A stretch of 64,000 nt of DNA, from the NCBI RefSeq assembly GCF_001886615.1, contig NZ_CP018139.1, positions 2,976,001 to 3,040,000 of the forward strand. The letters are read 5' to 3'. The translations under genes and the position numbers were made by a program. Source of the stretch: Halomonas aestuarii (lineage in GTDB: Bacteria > Pseudomonadota > Gammaproteobacteria > Pseudomonadales > Halomonadaceae). Shown here in pieces: positions 55,497 through 64,000 of this stretch. Numbering within the stretch: position 1 is the stretch's first letter; each line of letters opens with the position of its first letter. The notes below the pieces were generated by a model. The model was not told the origin of the DNA and searched no databases. It saw only the letters and a list, made by a program, of their open reading frames with translations.

Positions 55497-56546
55497 TCAG
55501 CCTTCCTGGGTAGTGCCATCCTGCAGGCCGGGCTCTGCGGCGATCAGTTCCAGGCGGTCCCAGAGCGTCTCGGGGGCCGGTTCCGGAGTCGTGACCTCAA
55601 GGGGCACCGGCATGCCGCGCGGCACCTCCACGACCTCGCGCAGGCGGGCATAGTCCACCGGGTAGTCGAGGCCGCTGGTCGCCGTGTCGACCTGCGAGAG
55701 TGCCTCGGTGATGTGCTGGATGGTGGTGCCGTCTTCTTCGTCGAGGTAGGGGTAGGCCTGGACATGCAGGGTGCCGTCGGACCAGCCAAGCTTGATGGTC
55801 TCGTTGATCAGTTTGACCTTGGTACCCACCGACAGGCGCGGGAAGAGGTCCTCGATGTCCTCCGGCAGCATGCGGATGCAGCCATGGGTGACGCGCATGC
55901 CAACGCCCTCGGGCTTGTTGGTGCCGTGGATCAGGTAGCCGGGGATGCCCAGGCGCATCTTGAACTTGCCCAGCGGGTTGTCCGGCCCCGGGGGCACCAC
56001 GCTTGGCAGCGACCGACCGTCGGCGGCGTGCTCCTTGATGATCGACTTGGGCGGATACCAGGCCGGGTCCTTCACCTTCTGGGTGATCCGGGTGCTGCCC
56101 AGCGGGGTCTTCCAGTCCATGCGGCCCACGGCGATGGGGTAGGTCTCGACGCGGGGCGTCTCGCCCTCCGCGGCGGGCGGGTAGTAGTAGAGGCGCATCT
56201 CGGCCACGTTGACCACCAGTCCTTCGCGGGGCCCCTCGGGGAGGATGAAGCGGCCTGGGATCACCACCTCGGTGCCCTCGTAGGGGGCCCAGATGCTGAT
56301 GCCGGGGTTGGCGCGGATCATCTCCTCATAGCCGATACCGTGTTCATGGCCGATCTCGATCAGCGTATCGCCACTGTCGGAGTTGATGGTGTATATCTCC
56401 CCGACGATGTCTCCCTCCTCGGGGAGGGGATAGTGGCCTCGCGGCCAGTCGTCGGTGTTGGCCTGCAAGGGGCCTGCCAGGGCGGCGAGGAGGCCCAGCC
56501 CCGTGGCGAATCGGGCGGCGCGCCCGAGCGTGGGTAACAGTTTCAT
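55497..56546 (-). CDS. L,D-transpeptidase with LysM domain (ErfK/YbiS type)
   Basis: The 349-residue protein has a signal peptide (cleavage near LQA-NT) and a LysM-like peptidoglycan-binding segment (about 48-98: YTINSDSGDTLIEIGHEHGIGYEEMIRANPGI-type). The YkuD domain (about 108-250) keeps the full motif, IHGTN ... VTHGCIRM (His207, His221, Cys223). ErfK, YbiS and YcfS attach Lpp to peptidoglycan in E. coli. Convergent placement next to the Lpp-type gene fits that role. The last 100 residues are family-specific. Confidence 0.93.
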   Translation of the reverse strand: MKLLPTLGRAARFATGLGLLAALAGPLQANTDDWPRGHYPLPEEGDIVGEIYTINSDSGDTLIEIGHEHGIGYEEMIRANPGISIWAPYEGTEVVIPGRFILPEGPREGLVVNVAEMRLYYYPPAAEGETPRVETYPIAVGRMDWKTPLGSTRITQKVKDPAWYPPKSIIKEHAADGRSLPSVVPPGPDNPLGKFKMRLGIPGYLIHGTNKPEGVGMRVTHGCIRMLPEDIEDLFPRLSVGTKVKLINETIKLGWSDGTLHVQAYPYLDEEDGTTIQHITEALSQVDTATSGLDYPVDYARLREVVEVPRGMPVPLEVTTPEPAPETLWDRLELIAAEPGLQDGTTQEG

Positions 56547-56695
56547 CGAGTCATTTTCTCGTGGTTGCCGGTCGTCAGGGGCTGCGATGGGCCCGTCCTG
56601 GGCGCCTTTGCCCTATAGTATCGCCCGTCTCGGCGGGCGTGTGCCAGATGGGGCGGGTGGATTAGCGTCGGCGCATCCACCCGAGGTCCCGGCGA

Positions 56696-59600
56696 TCAGG
56701 CCGCCTCGGCCTTGCGGTTGAGGGTGTCGAGGAGCCGCTCCACCGCCTGGAAACGCGCCTCCTCCTTCTCCATGTCCGCCTCGAAGCGCAGGGTGTCGGC
56801 GCCGTCGAGGCGATAGCGGCCGGGCGCCTGCTGGATCAGCTCCACCAGCACCAGCGGGTCGACGCTGGTCTGGCTGCCGAAGATCACCCGGCCCTTCTCG
56901 GGGCCCGCCTCCAGGCGGGTGATGCCCAGGCGTTCGGCCCGCTGGCGCAGCTTGGTCTGGCGCAGCAGGGTCTTGACCGGCGCCGGCAGCAGGCCGAAGC
57001 GATCGATCAACTCCACCTGCAGCTCCTTGAGCTCGCCCTCATCGCCGGCGCTGGCGATGCGCTTGTACATGACCAGGCGCTGCTGGACGTCGTGTAGGTA
57101 GTGGTCCGGGATCAGCGCCGGCAGGTTGAGGCTCACCTCGACCCCCTGGTCCAGCGGGGCCTCGATGTTGGGGGTGCGTCCCTCACGGATCGCCTTCACC
57201 GCGCGGTCGAGCATCTGCATGTAGAGGCCATAGCCGACGGCTTCCATCTGCCCGCTCTGCTCCTCGCCAAGCAGCTCGCCCGCCCCGCGGATCTCCATGT
57301 CGTGGCTGGCCAGGGTGAAGCCGGCCCCCAGGTCCTCGGCGCCGGCGATGGCCTCCAGCCGCTTGACGGCATCCTTGCTCATCACCCTGGGGGGCGGGGC
57401 GAGCAGATAGGCATAGGCCTGGTGGTGGCTGCGACCGACGCGGCCGCGCAGCTGGTGGAGCTGGGCCAGGCCGAACTTGTCCGCGCGCTCGATGACGATG
57501 GTGTTGGCGCTGGGTACGTCGATGCCGGTCTCGATGATGGTGGAGCAGACCAGCACGTTGAAGCGCTTGTGGTAGAAGTCGGACATGACCCGCTCCAGGG
57601 AGCGCTCCGGCAGCTGGCCGTGGGCGACCCCGACCCGGGCCTCCGGGACCAGCTCGCGGACCTTCTCGGCGGCGGTCTCGATGGTCTTGACCTCGTTGTG
57701 CAGGAAATAGACCTGGCCGCCGCGGAGGATCTCGCGCAGGATCGCCTCCTTGATCACCGCCTCGTCCCGCTGCTGGACGAAGGTCTTCACCGACAGGCGC
57801 CTGGCCGGCGGGGTGGCGATGATGGAGAGGTCGCGGATGCCGCTCATGGCCATGTTCAGCGTCCGCGGGATCGGCGTCGCGGTCATGGTCAGGATGTCCA
57901 CCTCGGCGCGCAGGCGCTTCAGGCGTTCCTTCTGGCCCACCCCGAAGCGGTGCTCCTCGTCGATGATCAGCAGGCCCATCCGGGGCAGCTTGGTGCTCTT
58001 CGAGAGCAGCTTGTGGGTGCCGATGACGATATCCGCCTGGCCCTCCTCGATGCGCTTCAGGGAGGCGGCCTGTCCCTTGCCGGCGGTGAAGCGCGAGATC
58101 AGCTCGATGTTCACCGCGGTGTCGGCGAAGCGGTCGCGGAAGTTCTCGTAGTGCTGGCGGGCCAGCAGGGTGGTGGGCACCAGCACCACCACCTGGCGGC
58201 CGGCATGGACCGCCAGGAAGGCGGCCCGCATGGCGACCTCGGTCTTGCCGAAGCCGACGTCGCCGCAGACCACCCGGTCCATGGGGCGAGGGGCGCACAT
58301 GTCGCCGATCACGGCCTGGATGGCGGCGCGCTGGTCGGGGGTCTCCTCGAAGGGAAAGCTGGCGGCAAAGCGGGCATATTCCGCATCGGGCGGGGGGCAG
58401 GCGAAGCCTTCCCGGGCCTCGCGGAGGGCATAGATGTCGAGCAGTTCGGCGGCCGTGTCGCGGATCTTCTCGGCCGCGCGGCGGCGTGCCTTCTCCCACT
58501 GGTCGGAGCCCAGCCGATGCAGGGGGGCCAGCTCGTCGTCGGCCCCCGCATAGCGCGAGATCAGGTGGAGGCTGTCCACGGGCACATAGAGCCGCGCGCC
58601 CTCGGCGTATTCCAGGGTCACGAATTCGGCGGCCTGACCGCCGGCCTCGATCGTCTCGAGCCCCTTGTAGCGCCCGACGCCATGGGCCTGGTGGACGACC
58701 GGGGCACCGGGCCGCAGCTCCGAGAGGTGGCGGATCGCCAGTTCGCCGTCATCGGTGGCCTTCTCCCGACGGCGGCTCTGTCGGACCACCTCGCCGAAGA
58801 GCTCCGTCTCGCTGATCACCGCCAGGTCGGGGTCGGTCAGCCACAGCCCGGCATCGATTTCGCCCTCGGTGATGGCCAGGCGCATCTCGCTCTCGAGGAA
58901 GGCCGGGAAGTCCTCCACATGAGGTAGGTCGAGGCGCAGCGGCGCAAGGGTCTCCTCCAGGGCCTCGCGCCGGCCGCGCGACTCGGCCACGAAGAGCACC
59001 CGGGTCGCGGGGTGGTCGTCGAGGAAGGTCGAGAGGTCGGCGAGGGGCTCCTTGGCCCGGGCATTCACCGTCACCGTCGGCGGGGCCTGGCTGGCGGGTA
59101 CCACGGCATGCCGGTGATCGGCATCACCGGTCAGGGCCACCCGCGGATGGCGCTTGATGTCGCCGAAGACCTCGGCCACCGGCACGAACGCGCGGTGCGG
59201 GGGCAGCAGGGGACGGGTGGGGTCGACCCCGAGGTTCTCGAAGCGACTCTCGATGGCCTCCCAGTGGTGCTCGGCGGCCTCGAACACCCCGGGCAGCATG
59301 GCCACCCGGGTTCCCTCGGCCAGGTGCTCGAACAGCGTCGCCGTCTGCTCGAAGAACAGCGGGAGGTACTGCTCGAGGCCCGGGGAGGGGATGCCCTTGA
59401 GGGCATCCACATAGAGCGGGCACTGGCGTGGGTCGACATCGAACAGCGTCTCGAACCCGTCACGGAAGCAGGCGATGGCGCTGCGCGACAGGGAGTACTC
59501 GTGGGCCGGCAGCAGCTCCACCCGCTCGACCCGGTCCTGGCTGCGCTGGGTCTCCGGGTCGAAGTGGCGCAGGGTGTCGATCTCGTCGTCGAACAGGTCG

Positions 59601-60145
59601 ATACGCAGCGGCGATTCGGCGCCCATGGGGAACAGGTCGATCAGCGCGCCGCGCAGCGCATACTCGCCGGGTTCGAAGACCGTCTCCACGGACCGGTAGC
59701 CGGCGCGCGACAGGGCCGTCCGGAACCCCTCGCGATCCAGCGTCTGGCCGGTTTCCAGCGTCATCACGCGACCGGCGATGTAGTCCACCGGCGGCAGTCG
59801 CTGCATGAGGGTGTTGATGGCGGCCAGCACGATGCCGTGCTCGCCGTCCTGGAGGCGACGCAGGGTGCGAAGCCGCGCCGAGACGATGTCCTGGTGCGGC
59901 GAGAAGCTATCGTAGGGCAGGGTCTCCCAGTCGGGGAAGGGCATCACCGGCTGTCGGCCATAGAAGCCCAGGTCGCTCTCCAGCCGCTGGGCGGAGGCGG
60001 TATCGGGAGTGATCACCAGCAGCGGCGCGTCCTCGGCCAGGTGGGCCAGGGCCAGCGCGGTGGCGCTGCCCGCCGGGGTCTGCCAGTAGAGGATGTCGCG
60101 CAGCCCCTGGGGGCGAGGCGGGTCGAGCGGCGAGAAGTTCGGCAT
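56696..60145 (-). CDS. mfd: Transcription-repair coupling factor
   Basis: Mfd removes RNA polymerase stalled at DNA damage and recruits UvrAB. The 1149-residue length is standard. It has UvrB-like N-terminal domains, a CarD-like RNAP-interaction domain (GAPVVHQAHGVGRYKGLETI, about residue 480), and the RecG-like helicase with Walker A CGDVGFGKTEVAMR, DEEHRFGV and MTATPIPRTLNMA. The C-terminal TRCF domain follows. It is divergent from gap, the same neighbour as in pseudomonads. Confidence 0.97.
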   Translation of the reverse strand: MPNFSPLDPPRPQGLRDILYWQTPAGSATALALAHLAEDAPLLVITPDTASAQRLESDLGFYGRQPVMPFPDWETLPYDSFSPHQDIVSARLRTLRRLQDGEHGIVLAAINTLMQRLPPVDYIAGRVMTLETGQTLDREGFRTALSRAGYRSVETVFEPGEYALRGALIDLFPMGAESPLRIDLFDDEIDTLRHFDPETQRSQDRVERVELLPAHEYSLSRSAIACFRDGFETLFDVDPRQCPLYVDALKGIPSPGLEQYLPLFFEQTATLFEHLAEGTRVAMLPGVFEAAEHHWEAIESRFENLGVDPTRPLLPPHRAFVPVAEVFGDIKRHPRVALTGDADHRHAVVPASQAPPTVTVNARAKEPLADLSTFLDDHPATRVLFVAESRGRREALEETLAPLRLDLPHVEDFPAFLESEMRLAITEGEIDAGLWLTDPDLAVISETELFGEVVRQSRRREKATDDGELAIRHLSELRPGAPVVHQAHGVGRYKGLETIEAGGQAAEFVTLEYAEGARLYVPVDSLHLISRYAGADDELAPLHRLGSDQWEKARRRAAEKIRDTAAELLDIYALREAREGFACPPPDAEYARFAASFPFEETPDQRAAIQAVIGDMCAPRPMDRVVCGDVGFGKTEVAMRAAFLAVHAGRQVVVLVPTTLLARQHYENFRDRFADTAVNIELISRFTAGKGQAASLKRIEEGQADIVIGTHKLLSKSTKLPRMGLLIIDEEHRFGVGQKERLKRLRAEVDILTMTATPIPRTLNMAMSGIRDLSIIATPPARRLSVKTFVQQRDEAVIKEAILREILRGGQVYFLHNEVKTIETAAEKVRELVPEARVGVAHGQLPERSLERVMSDFYHKRFNVLVCSTIIETGIDVPSANTIVIERADKFGLAQLHQLRGRVGRSHHQAYAYLLAPPPRVMSKDAVKRLEAIAGAEDLGAGFTLASHDMEIRGAGELLGEEQSGQMEAVGYGLYMQMLDRAVKAIREGRTPNIEAPLDQGVEVSLNLPALIPDHYLHDVQQRLVMYKRIASAGDEGELKELQVELIDRFGLLPAPVKTLLRQTKLRQRAERLGITRLEAGPEKGRVIFGSQTSVDPLVLVELIQQAPGRYRLDGADTLRFEADMEKEEARFQAVERLLDTLNRKAEAA

Positions 60146-60275
60146 GCGATTCGGTTACCCAACCGTGTTCGTGAGCGGCATGTGACGGTAGGGGCATCAT
60201 ACCAGTCCCGGCGCAGCCCTGTAGTCAGGGGCGAATTCCTGTAATACCCCTACACCGGCTGCGACCATCCTGCGA

Positions 60276-60304
60276 TTGCCCCGGGAGATGGCGCCCCGGA
60301 TAAT
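60276..60304 (+). promoter_or_regulatory. Sigma70-type promoter for gap
   Basis: TTGCCC (60276-60281) and GATAAT (60299-60304) are separated by 17 bases, in the divergent region between mfd and gap. The predicted start is about 40 bases before the GTG of gap. Confidence 0.7.
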
Positions 60305-60347
60305 AGCTGCGAATCTTCCTCACTATTCTCACCAAGGAGAGGCCCTC

Positions 60348-61811
60348 GTGAGCCAGCAATCCCTCGATACCGTCTTCCAGGAATGGCACGACAACCAGGC
60401 GATCGCCGAGCAGATGATCCCGATGATCGGCAGCCTCTACCGCCACAACAACGTGGTGGTGACCCTGTACGGGCGGTCACTGTTCAACCGCAGCGTGATC
60501 CGCATCCTCAAGGATCACCGTTTCGTGCGCAAGGCCGAGGGAACCGAACTCTCCGTGCAGGACACCTTCCCGCTGGTCCAGGCCATGCTGGCGCTGAACC
60601 TGGGGCCGGCCCACGTCGACGTGGGCAAGCTCGGCGTGGCCTTCAAGCGGCGTGGCGGCGGCGACGCCCAGGCCTTCCTGCGCGAGGAGCTCAGCGAGAT
60701 CGTCGATGCCCACGACCCCGATGCCGGCAACGGCCAATCCAAGGACGTGGTGCTCTATGGCTTCGGTCGCATCGGCCGCATCCTGGCGCGAGTGCTGGTC
60801 GAGAAGGCCGGTGGCGGCAACCTGCTGCGCCTGCGCGCCATCGTGGTGCGGGGCCGTGGCGACATCGCCAAGGACCTGGAGAAGCGCGCCAGCCTTCTGC
60901 GCCGCGACTCGGTCCATGGCCCGTTCAACGGCACCATCAGCGTCGACGTCGAGTCGCGGACGCTGATCGCCAACGGCAACGTCATCAAGGTGATCTACGC
61001 CGACTCGCCGTCCGAGATCGACTACACCGCCTATGGGATCGACAACGCCGTGGTGGTCGACAACACCGGCATCTGGCGCGACGAGGAGGGCCTGGGCCAG
61101 CACCTGGCGTGCAAGGGCGTGTCCAAGGCGCTGCTCACGGCGCCGGGCAAGGGCGACATCAAGAACATCGTCTTCGGCATCAACCACCTGGCCATCAGCG
61201 CCGAGGACCGCATCATCTCCGCGGCGTCGTGCACCACCAACGCCATCGTGCCGGTCCTCAAGCTGCTCAACGACGAGTTCGGCGTCGAGCATGGCCATGT
61301 GGAGACCGTCCACTCCTACACCAACGACCAGAACCTGATCGACAACTACCACAAGGGGGATCGTCGCGGTCGTAGCGCGCCGCTCAACATGGTGCTCACC
61401 GAGACCGGTGCCGCCAAGGCGGTCGCCAAGGCGCTGCCGGAGTTCGACGGCAAGCTGACCGGCAACGCCATCCGCGTGCCGACGCCCAACGTCTCCATGG
61501 CGATCCTCAACCTGCGCCTGGAGAAGGAGGCCGACGCCGGGGCGCTCAACGACTTCCTGCGGCGCATGTCGCTGGACTCCCCCTACCAGAAGCAGGTCGA
61601 CTACGTCGATTCCCCCGAGGTGGTCTCCACCGACTTCGTCGGTAACCGTCATGCCGGTATCGTCGATGCCAAGGCCACCATCGCCAACGGCAAGAATGCC
61701 GTCCTCTATGTCTGGTACGACAACGAGTTCGGCTACAGTTGCCAGGTGGTCCGCATCCTCCAGCACGTCTCCAACGTGCATTTCCTCAAGCTGCCGCGCG
61801 CCCAGGCCTGA
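60348..61811 (+). CDS. gap: Glyceraldehyde-3-phosphate dehydrogenase, long form
   Basis: The 487-residue protein has a GAPDH core from about residue 133: Rossmann motif YGFGRIGRILAR (137-148), catalytic SAASCTTNAIVP (Cys295), and YDNEFGYSCQVVR near the end. The first 130 residues are an additional helical domain not present in the standard 330-residue enzyme. Pseudomonads have the same long form next to mfd, by recollection. The start is GTG 60348 after AAGGAGAGG. The long form may favour the gluconeogenic direction, which is an inference. Confidence 0.93.
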   Translation: MSQQSLDTVFQEWHDNQAIAEQMIPMIGSLYRHNNVVVTLYGRSLFNRSVIRILKDHRFVRKAEGTELSVQDTFPLVQAMLALNLGPAHVDVGKLGVAFKRRGGGDAQAFLREELSEIVDAHDPDAGNGQSKDVVLYGFGRIGRILARVLVEKAGGGNLLRLRAIVVRGRGDIAKDLEKRASLLRRDSVHGPFNGTISVDVESRTLIANGNVIKVIYADSPSEIDYTAYGIDNAVVVDNTGIWRDEEGLGQHLACKGVSKALLTAPGKGDIKNIVFGINHLAISAEDRIISAASCTTNAIVPVLKLLNDEFGVEHGHVETVHSYTNDQNLIDNYHKGDRRGRSAPLNMVLTETGAAKAVAKALPEFDGKLTGNAIRVPTPNVSMAILNLRLEKEADAGALNDFLRRMSLDSPYQKQVDYVDSPEVVSTDFVGNRHAGIVDAKATIANGKNAVLYVWYDNEFGYSCQVVRILQHVSNVHFLKLPRAQA

Positions 61812-61820
61812 TGCAGCCAC

Positions 61821-61892
61821 TGGCCGCCCCTCCGGGGGCGGCCATCCCGCATTCCCCAGGACCCCACCGGCCGAGCAGGCCGGTGGGGTCCT
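61821..61892 (+). terminator. Tandem hairpins after gap
   Basis: The first hairpin has a 10-base stem (61821-61830 with 61835-61844) and the loop TCCG. The second is a perfect 15-base stem (61858-61872 with 61878-61892) around GAGCA, followed by GTTCTT. The second is the likely intrinsic terminator. Confidence 0.85.
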
Positions 61893-62049
61893 GTTCTTGT
61901 GGCCGTCACGCAGGCGTGGCGATCGGCCACCTGAGGCGGGCGAGGGCGCTGCACTTTCACGTTGTTTCCACTGCCTGTTGCCGTATTGCCCCTTGCACCC
62001 GCCGGGGCGTGCGACCTAAGGGCAGGTGGTCATCCCCTACGCTTGTCTT

Positions 62050-62181
62050 TATAATACGATGGATTTTTCGGGGTGGTTCGAGCGTGCCTCGGGCCCGACT
62101 GGTAACGTACTGAAAACAGAAGAATTCGAATCCATTCGAACCCCTTTCTTCATCTATCCGATCCATCAACTGGGCGAGACT
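62050..62181 (+). promoter_or_regulatory. nqr promoter -10 and long 5' leader
   Basis: A perfect TATAAT lies at 62050-62055, with only a weak -35 near 62028. Transcription from it would give a leader of about 120 bases. The leader contains TTCGAATCCATTCGAA (62125-62140) and can pair GGGGT (62070-62074) and nearby TTCGA with TTCGAACCCC (62135-62144). No short ORF or known riboswitch is apparent. The rest of the 370-base gap after gap holds only the two hairpins. Confidence 0.55.
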
Positions 62182-63531
62182 ATGATCGAAGTCAAGAAAG
62201 GCCTGGATCTCCCCATCGCGGGGACACCGGCGGAGCGTATCGAGGATGCGCGGCCGGTGCGCCATGTGGCCGTCCTGGGCACCGACTACGTCGGCATGAA
62301 GCCGACCATGGAGGTACGTGAGGGGGACAGGGTCAAGCTGGGCCAGCTGCTCTTCACCGACAAGAAGATCGACGGTGTGCGCTTCACCGCGCCGGCCGCC
62401 GGCGAAATCCTGGCCATCAACCGCGGCGAGAAGCGCAAGCTGCTGTCGGTGGTGATCAAGGTCGACGAGACCGAGGAGGCGGTCGAGTTCACCGCCCACG
62501 GTCGCGACAAGCTGGAGGGGATCGAGCGCCAGGCCGTGGTCGATCAGCTGGTCGAGTCGGGTCTGTGGACGGCACTGCGCACCCGTCCCTTCTCTCGCAC
62601 GCCGGCCATCGACGGCACGCCGACCGACATCTTCGTCACCGCCATCGATACCCATCCGCTGGCCGCCGACCCGGCGCTCATCATCAATGAGCAGCCCGAG
62701 GCCTTCGAGGATGGCCTGAAGGTGCTGGCGCGCCTGACCGAGGGCAATGTCTATCTCTGCACCGCCCCGGAGGCCCGCATCCCGGGCGCCGACGTCAAGG
62801 GCGTCCAGCAGGAGACCTTTGCCGGTCCGCACCCCGCCGGCCTCGTGGGGACCCACATCCACTACCTCTCGCCCGTGGCCCTGCACAAGCGTGTCTGGCA
62901 CATCGGCTACCAGGACGTGATCGCCTTCGGCAAGCTGTTCGCCGAGGGCAAGCTGGATGTCAACCGTGTGATCGCCGTGGGTGGCCCGCGCGCCGAGAAT
63001 CCGCGCCTGCTGCGCACCCGCCTCGGGGCCAGCACCGAGGAGCTGCTCGCCGGTGAAGTCATCGAGCCCGATGACACCCGGGTGATCTCCGGTTCGGTGT
63101 TCTCCGGCTTCGCCGCCGAGGGGAGCCTCTGTTACCTGGGCCGTTTCCACAACCAGATCAGCCTCCTCGAGGAAGGCAACAAGCGGATCTTCATGGGCTG
63201 GATGTCACCCGGCGCCAACCGGCACTCGGTGCTGGGCATCTATCTCTCGAAGATCAAGGGCCTGAGCAACTATGCGCCGACCACCTCGACCAACGGCTCC
63301 GAGCGCGCCATGGTGCCGGTGGGGGCCTACGAGAAAGTGATGCCGCTGGACATCCTGCCCACCCAGCTGCTGCGCACGCTGATCGTCGGCGACATCGAGA
63401 CGGGAATGTCACTGGGTTGCCTGGAGCTGGACGAAGAGGACCTGGCGCTGTGCACCTACGTGTGCCCCGGCAAGTACGAGTACGGTCCCATCCTGCGTGA
63501 CAACCTCACCATGATCGAGAAAGAGGTGTGA
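62182..63531 (+). CDS. nqrA: Na+-translocating NADH:quinone reductase subunit A
   Basis: NqrA is the peripheral subunit of the six-subunit sodium pump that oxidises NADH and reduces ubiquinone in the inner membrane. The 449-residue protein has [47 protein letters not shown] and the C-terminal [16 protein letters not shown]. Length matches the Vibrio protein (about 447). The start at 62182 is fixed by the conserved N-terminus. nqrB follows with overlapping codons. Confidence 0.96.
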   Translation: MIEVKKGLDLPIAGTPAERIEDARPVRHVAVLGTDYVGMKPTMEVREGDRVKLGQLLFTDKKIDGVRFTAPAAGEILAINRGEKRKLLSVVIKVDETEEAVEFTAHGRDKLEGIERQAVVDQLVESGLWTALRTRPFSRTPAIDGTPTDIFVTAIDTHPLAADPALIINEQPEAFEDGLKVLARLTEGNVYLCTAPEARIPGADVKGVQQETFAGPHPAGLVGTHIHYLSPVALHKRVWHIGYQDVIAFGKLFAEGKLDVNRVIAVGGPRAENPRLLRTRLGASTEELLAGEVIEPDDTRVISGSVFSGFAAEGSLCYLGRFHNQISLLEEGNKRIFMGWMSPGANRHSVLGIYLSKIKGLSNYAPTTSTNGSERAMVPVGAYEKVMPLDILPTQLLRTLIVGDIETGMSLGCLELDEEDLALCTYVCPGKYEYGPILRDNLTMIEKEV

Positions 63532-63533
63532 TG

Positions 63534-64000
63534 ATGGCTATCCGACAGACGCTCGACAATCTCGAGCCACACTTCCACAAGGGTGGCAAGTACGAGAAGT
63601 TCTATCCCCTCTATGAGGCGGTGGATACCATCTTCTACACGCCGCCCAGCGTGGCCAAGACCACGGCGCACGTGCGCGACGGGATCGACCTCAAGCGCAT
63701 CATGATCACCGTCTGGCTGTGCACCTTCCCGGCGATGTTCTTCGGCATGTGGAACGCCGGCTGGCAGGCCAACCTGGCCATCGCCGACGGCTTCGGCGCC
63801 CCGACGGGCCTGCGCGAGGCCATCGTCACGACCCTGACCACCGGCCATGATCCGGGCAGCTTCTGGGCCAACCTGGTGCTCGGCGCGACCTACTTCCTGC
63901 CCATCTACCTGGTCACCTTCGTGGTGGGCGGCTTCTGGGAGGTGCTGTTCGCCATCAAGCGTGGCCACGAGGTCAACGAGGGCTTCTTCGTCACCTCCGT
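63534..64000 (+). CDS. nqrB: Na+-translocating NADH:quinone reductase subunit B (3' end outside window)
   Basis: NqrB is a polytopic subunit carrying covalent FMN and riboflavin. The first 155 codons are present: [28 protein letters not shown] and [22 protein letters not shown], followed by two membrane helices ([21 protein letters not shown] and [22 protein letters not shown]). Two adjacent ATGs (63531, 63534) overlap or abut the nqrA stop. GAGG seven bases before 63534 favours the second. The FMN-threonine lies beyond the window. Confidence 0.95.
   Translation, partial: MAIRQTLDNLEPHFHKGGKYEKFYPLYEAVDTIFYTPPSVAKTTAHVRDGIDLKRIMITVWLCTFPAMFFGMWNAGWQANLAIADGFGAPTGLREAIVTTLTTGHDPGSFWANLVLGATYFLPIYLVTFVVGGFWEVLFAIKRGHEVNEGFFVTS

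Noticed and set aside
57101..58927. A 608-codon open frame opposite mfd
   Set aside because: Composition is typical of antisense frames (Leu/Gly/Asp/His-rich, no motif), while mfd has all helicase motifs on the other strand.
1..64000. CRISPR array, tRNA, rRNA, prophage, integron or insertion sequence
   Set aside because: No regular spaced repeats, no tRNA-like cloverleaf that I could see by eye, no rRNA sequence, and no integrase, transposase or phage structural gene were found on either strand.

Overview
The window is GC-rich chromosomal DNA from a gammaproteobacterium, most likely a member of the Halomonadaceae (Halomonas-like). This placement is an inference from protein character and gene order and was not checked against a database. 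Supporting points are a Na+-translocating NADH:quinone reductase operon, a pyrophosphate-dependent phosphofructokinase, a DUF3141/PhaC-like protein, a FolE/FolX pair, and gene orders shared with pseudomonads (mfd-gap-nqr; topA followed by a DUF6586-like gene; rsfS-rlmH-mrdA-rodA-mltB-rlpA-dacA-ybeD-lipB). No rRNA, tRNA, CRISPR, insertion sequence or prophage was seen. Almost all of the window is ordinary housekeeping coding sequence.

Layout. 1-4.4 kb: minus-strand biotin operon bioB-bioF-bioH-bioC-bioD, divergent from comF, with two BirA-operator-like inverted repeats between them. 5.2-8.1 kb: srkA, a secreted protein of unknown function, then folE-folX. 8.2-9.6 kb: a gabD-type aldehyde dehydrogenase, convergent with a long minus-strand run (17.9 to 9.8 kb) of dsbD, accB, accC, prmA, dusB, fis and purH. 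18-26.5 kb: a DUF2333-like membrane protein with a tandem-repeat tail, ppa, a PP2C-kinase protein whose two domains both look catalytically dead, PPi-dependent pfp, and mpl-ubiX-LysE. 26.5-29.7 kb: a DedA-PAP2 fusion and two membrane proteins, one or both with degenerate GGDEF-like domains. 29.8-40.3 kb: proA-nadD-rsfS-rlmH followed by the cell-wall elongation cluster and ybeD-lipB; lipA is convergent with lipB.

41.6-50.3 kb: a LysR regulator divergent from a shortened biotin-carboxylase-like gene, a large PhaC-like DUF3141 protein, topA, a DUF6586-like gene and a NYN-domain nuclease. At 50.36-50.47 kb there is an intergenic element with nested inverted repeats. 50.6-54.1 kb: the ABC-F protein YbiT, then an FNR/Anr-box promoter driving a ferritin-like protein, a 20-codon ORF and an orphan GspE-type ATPase. 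54.2-56.5 kb: an Lpp/OprI-type murein lipoprotein flanked by two different L,D-transpeptidases. 56.7-64 kb: mfd, a long-form gap, and nqrA plus the start of nqrB.

How the genes fit together: biotin made by the bio operon serves AccB/AccC. PPi handling is represented by ppa and pfp. PBP2, RodA, MltB, RlpA and DacA form the cell-elongation set, and the two L,D-transpeptidases probably act on the lipoprotein or on peptidoglycan. The items most worth a second look are the double pseudoenzyme at 20.5 kb, the biotin-carboxylase remnant at 42.7 kb, the structured repeat at 50.4 kb, the double BirA operator at 4.35 kb and the FNR-controlled group at 52.2 kb.
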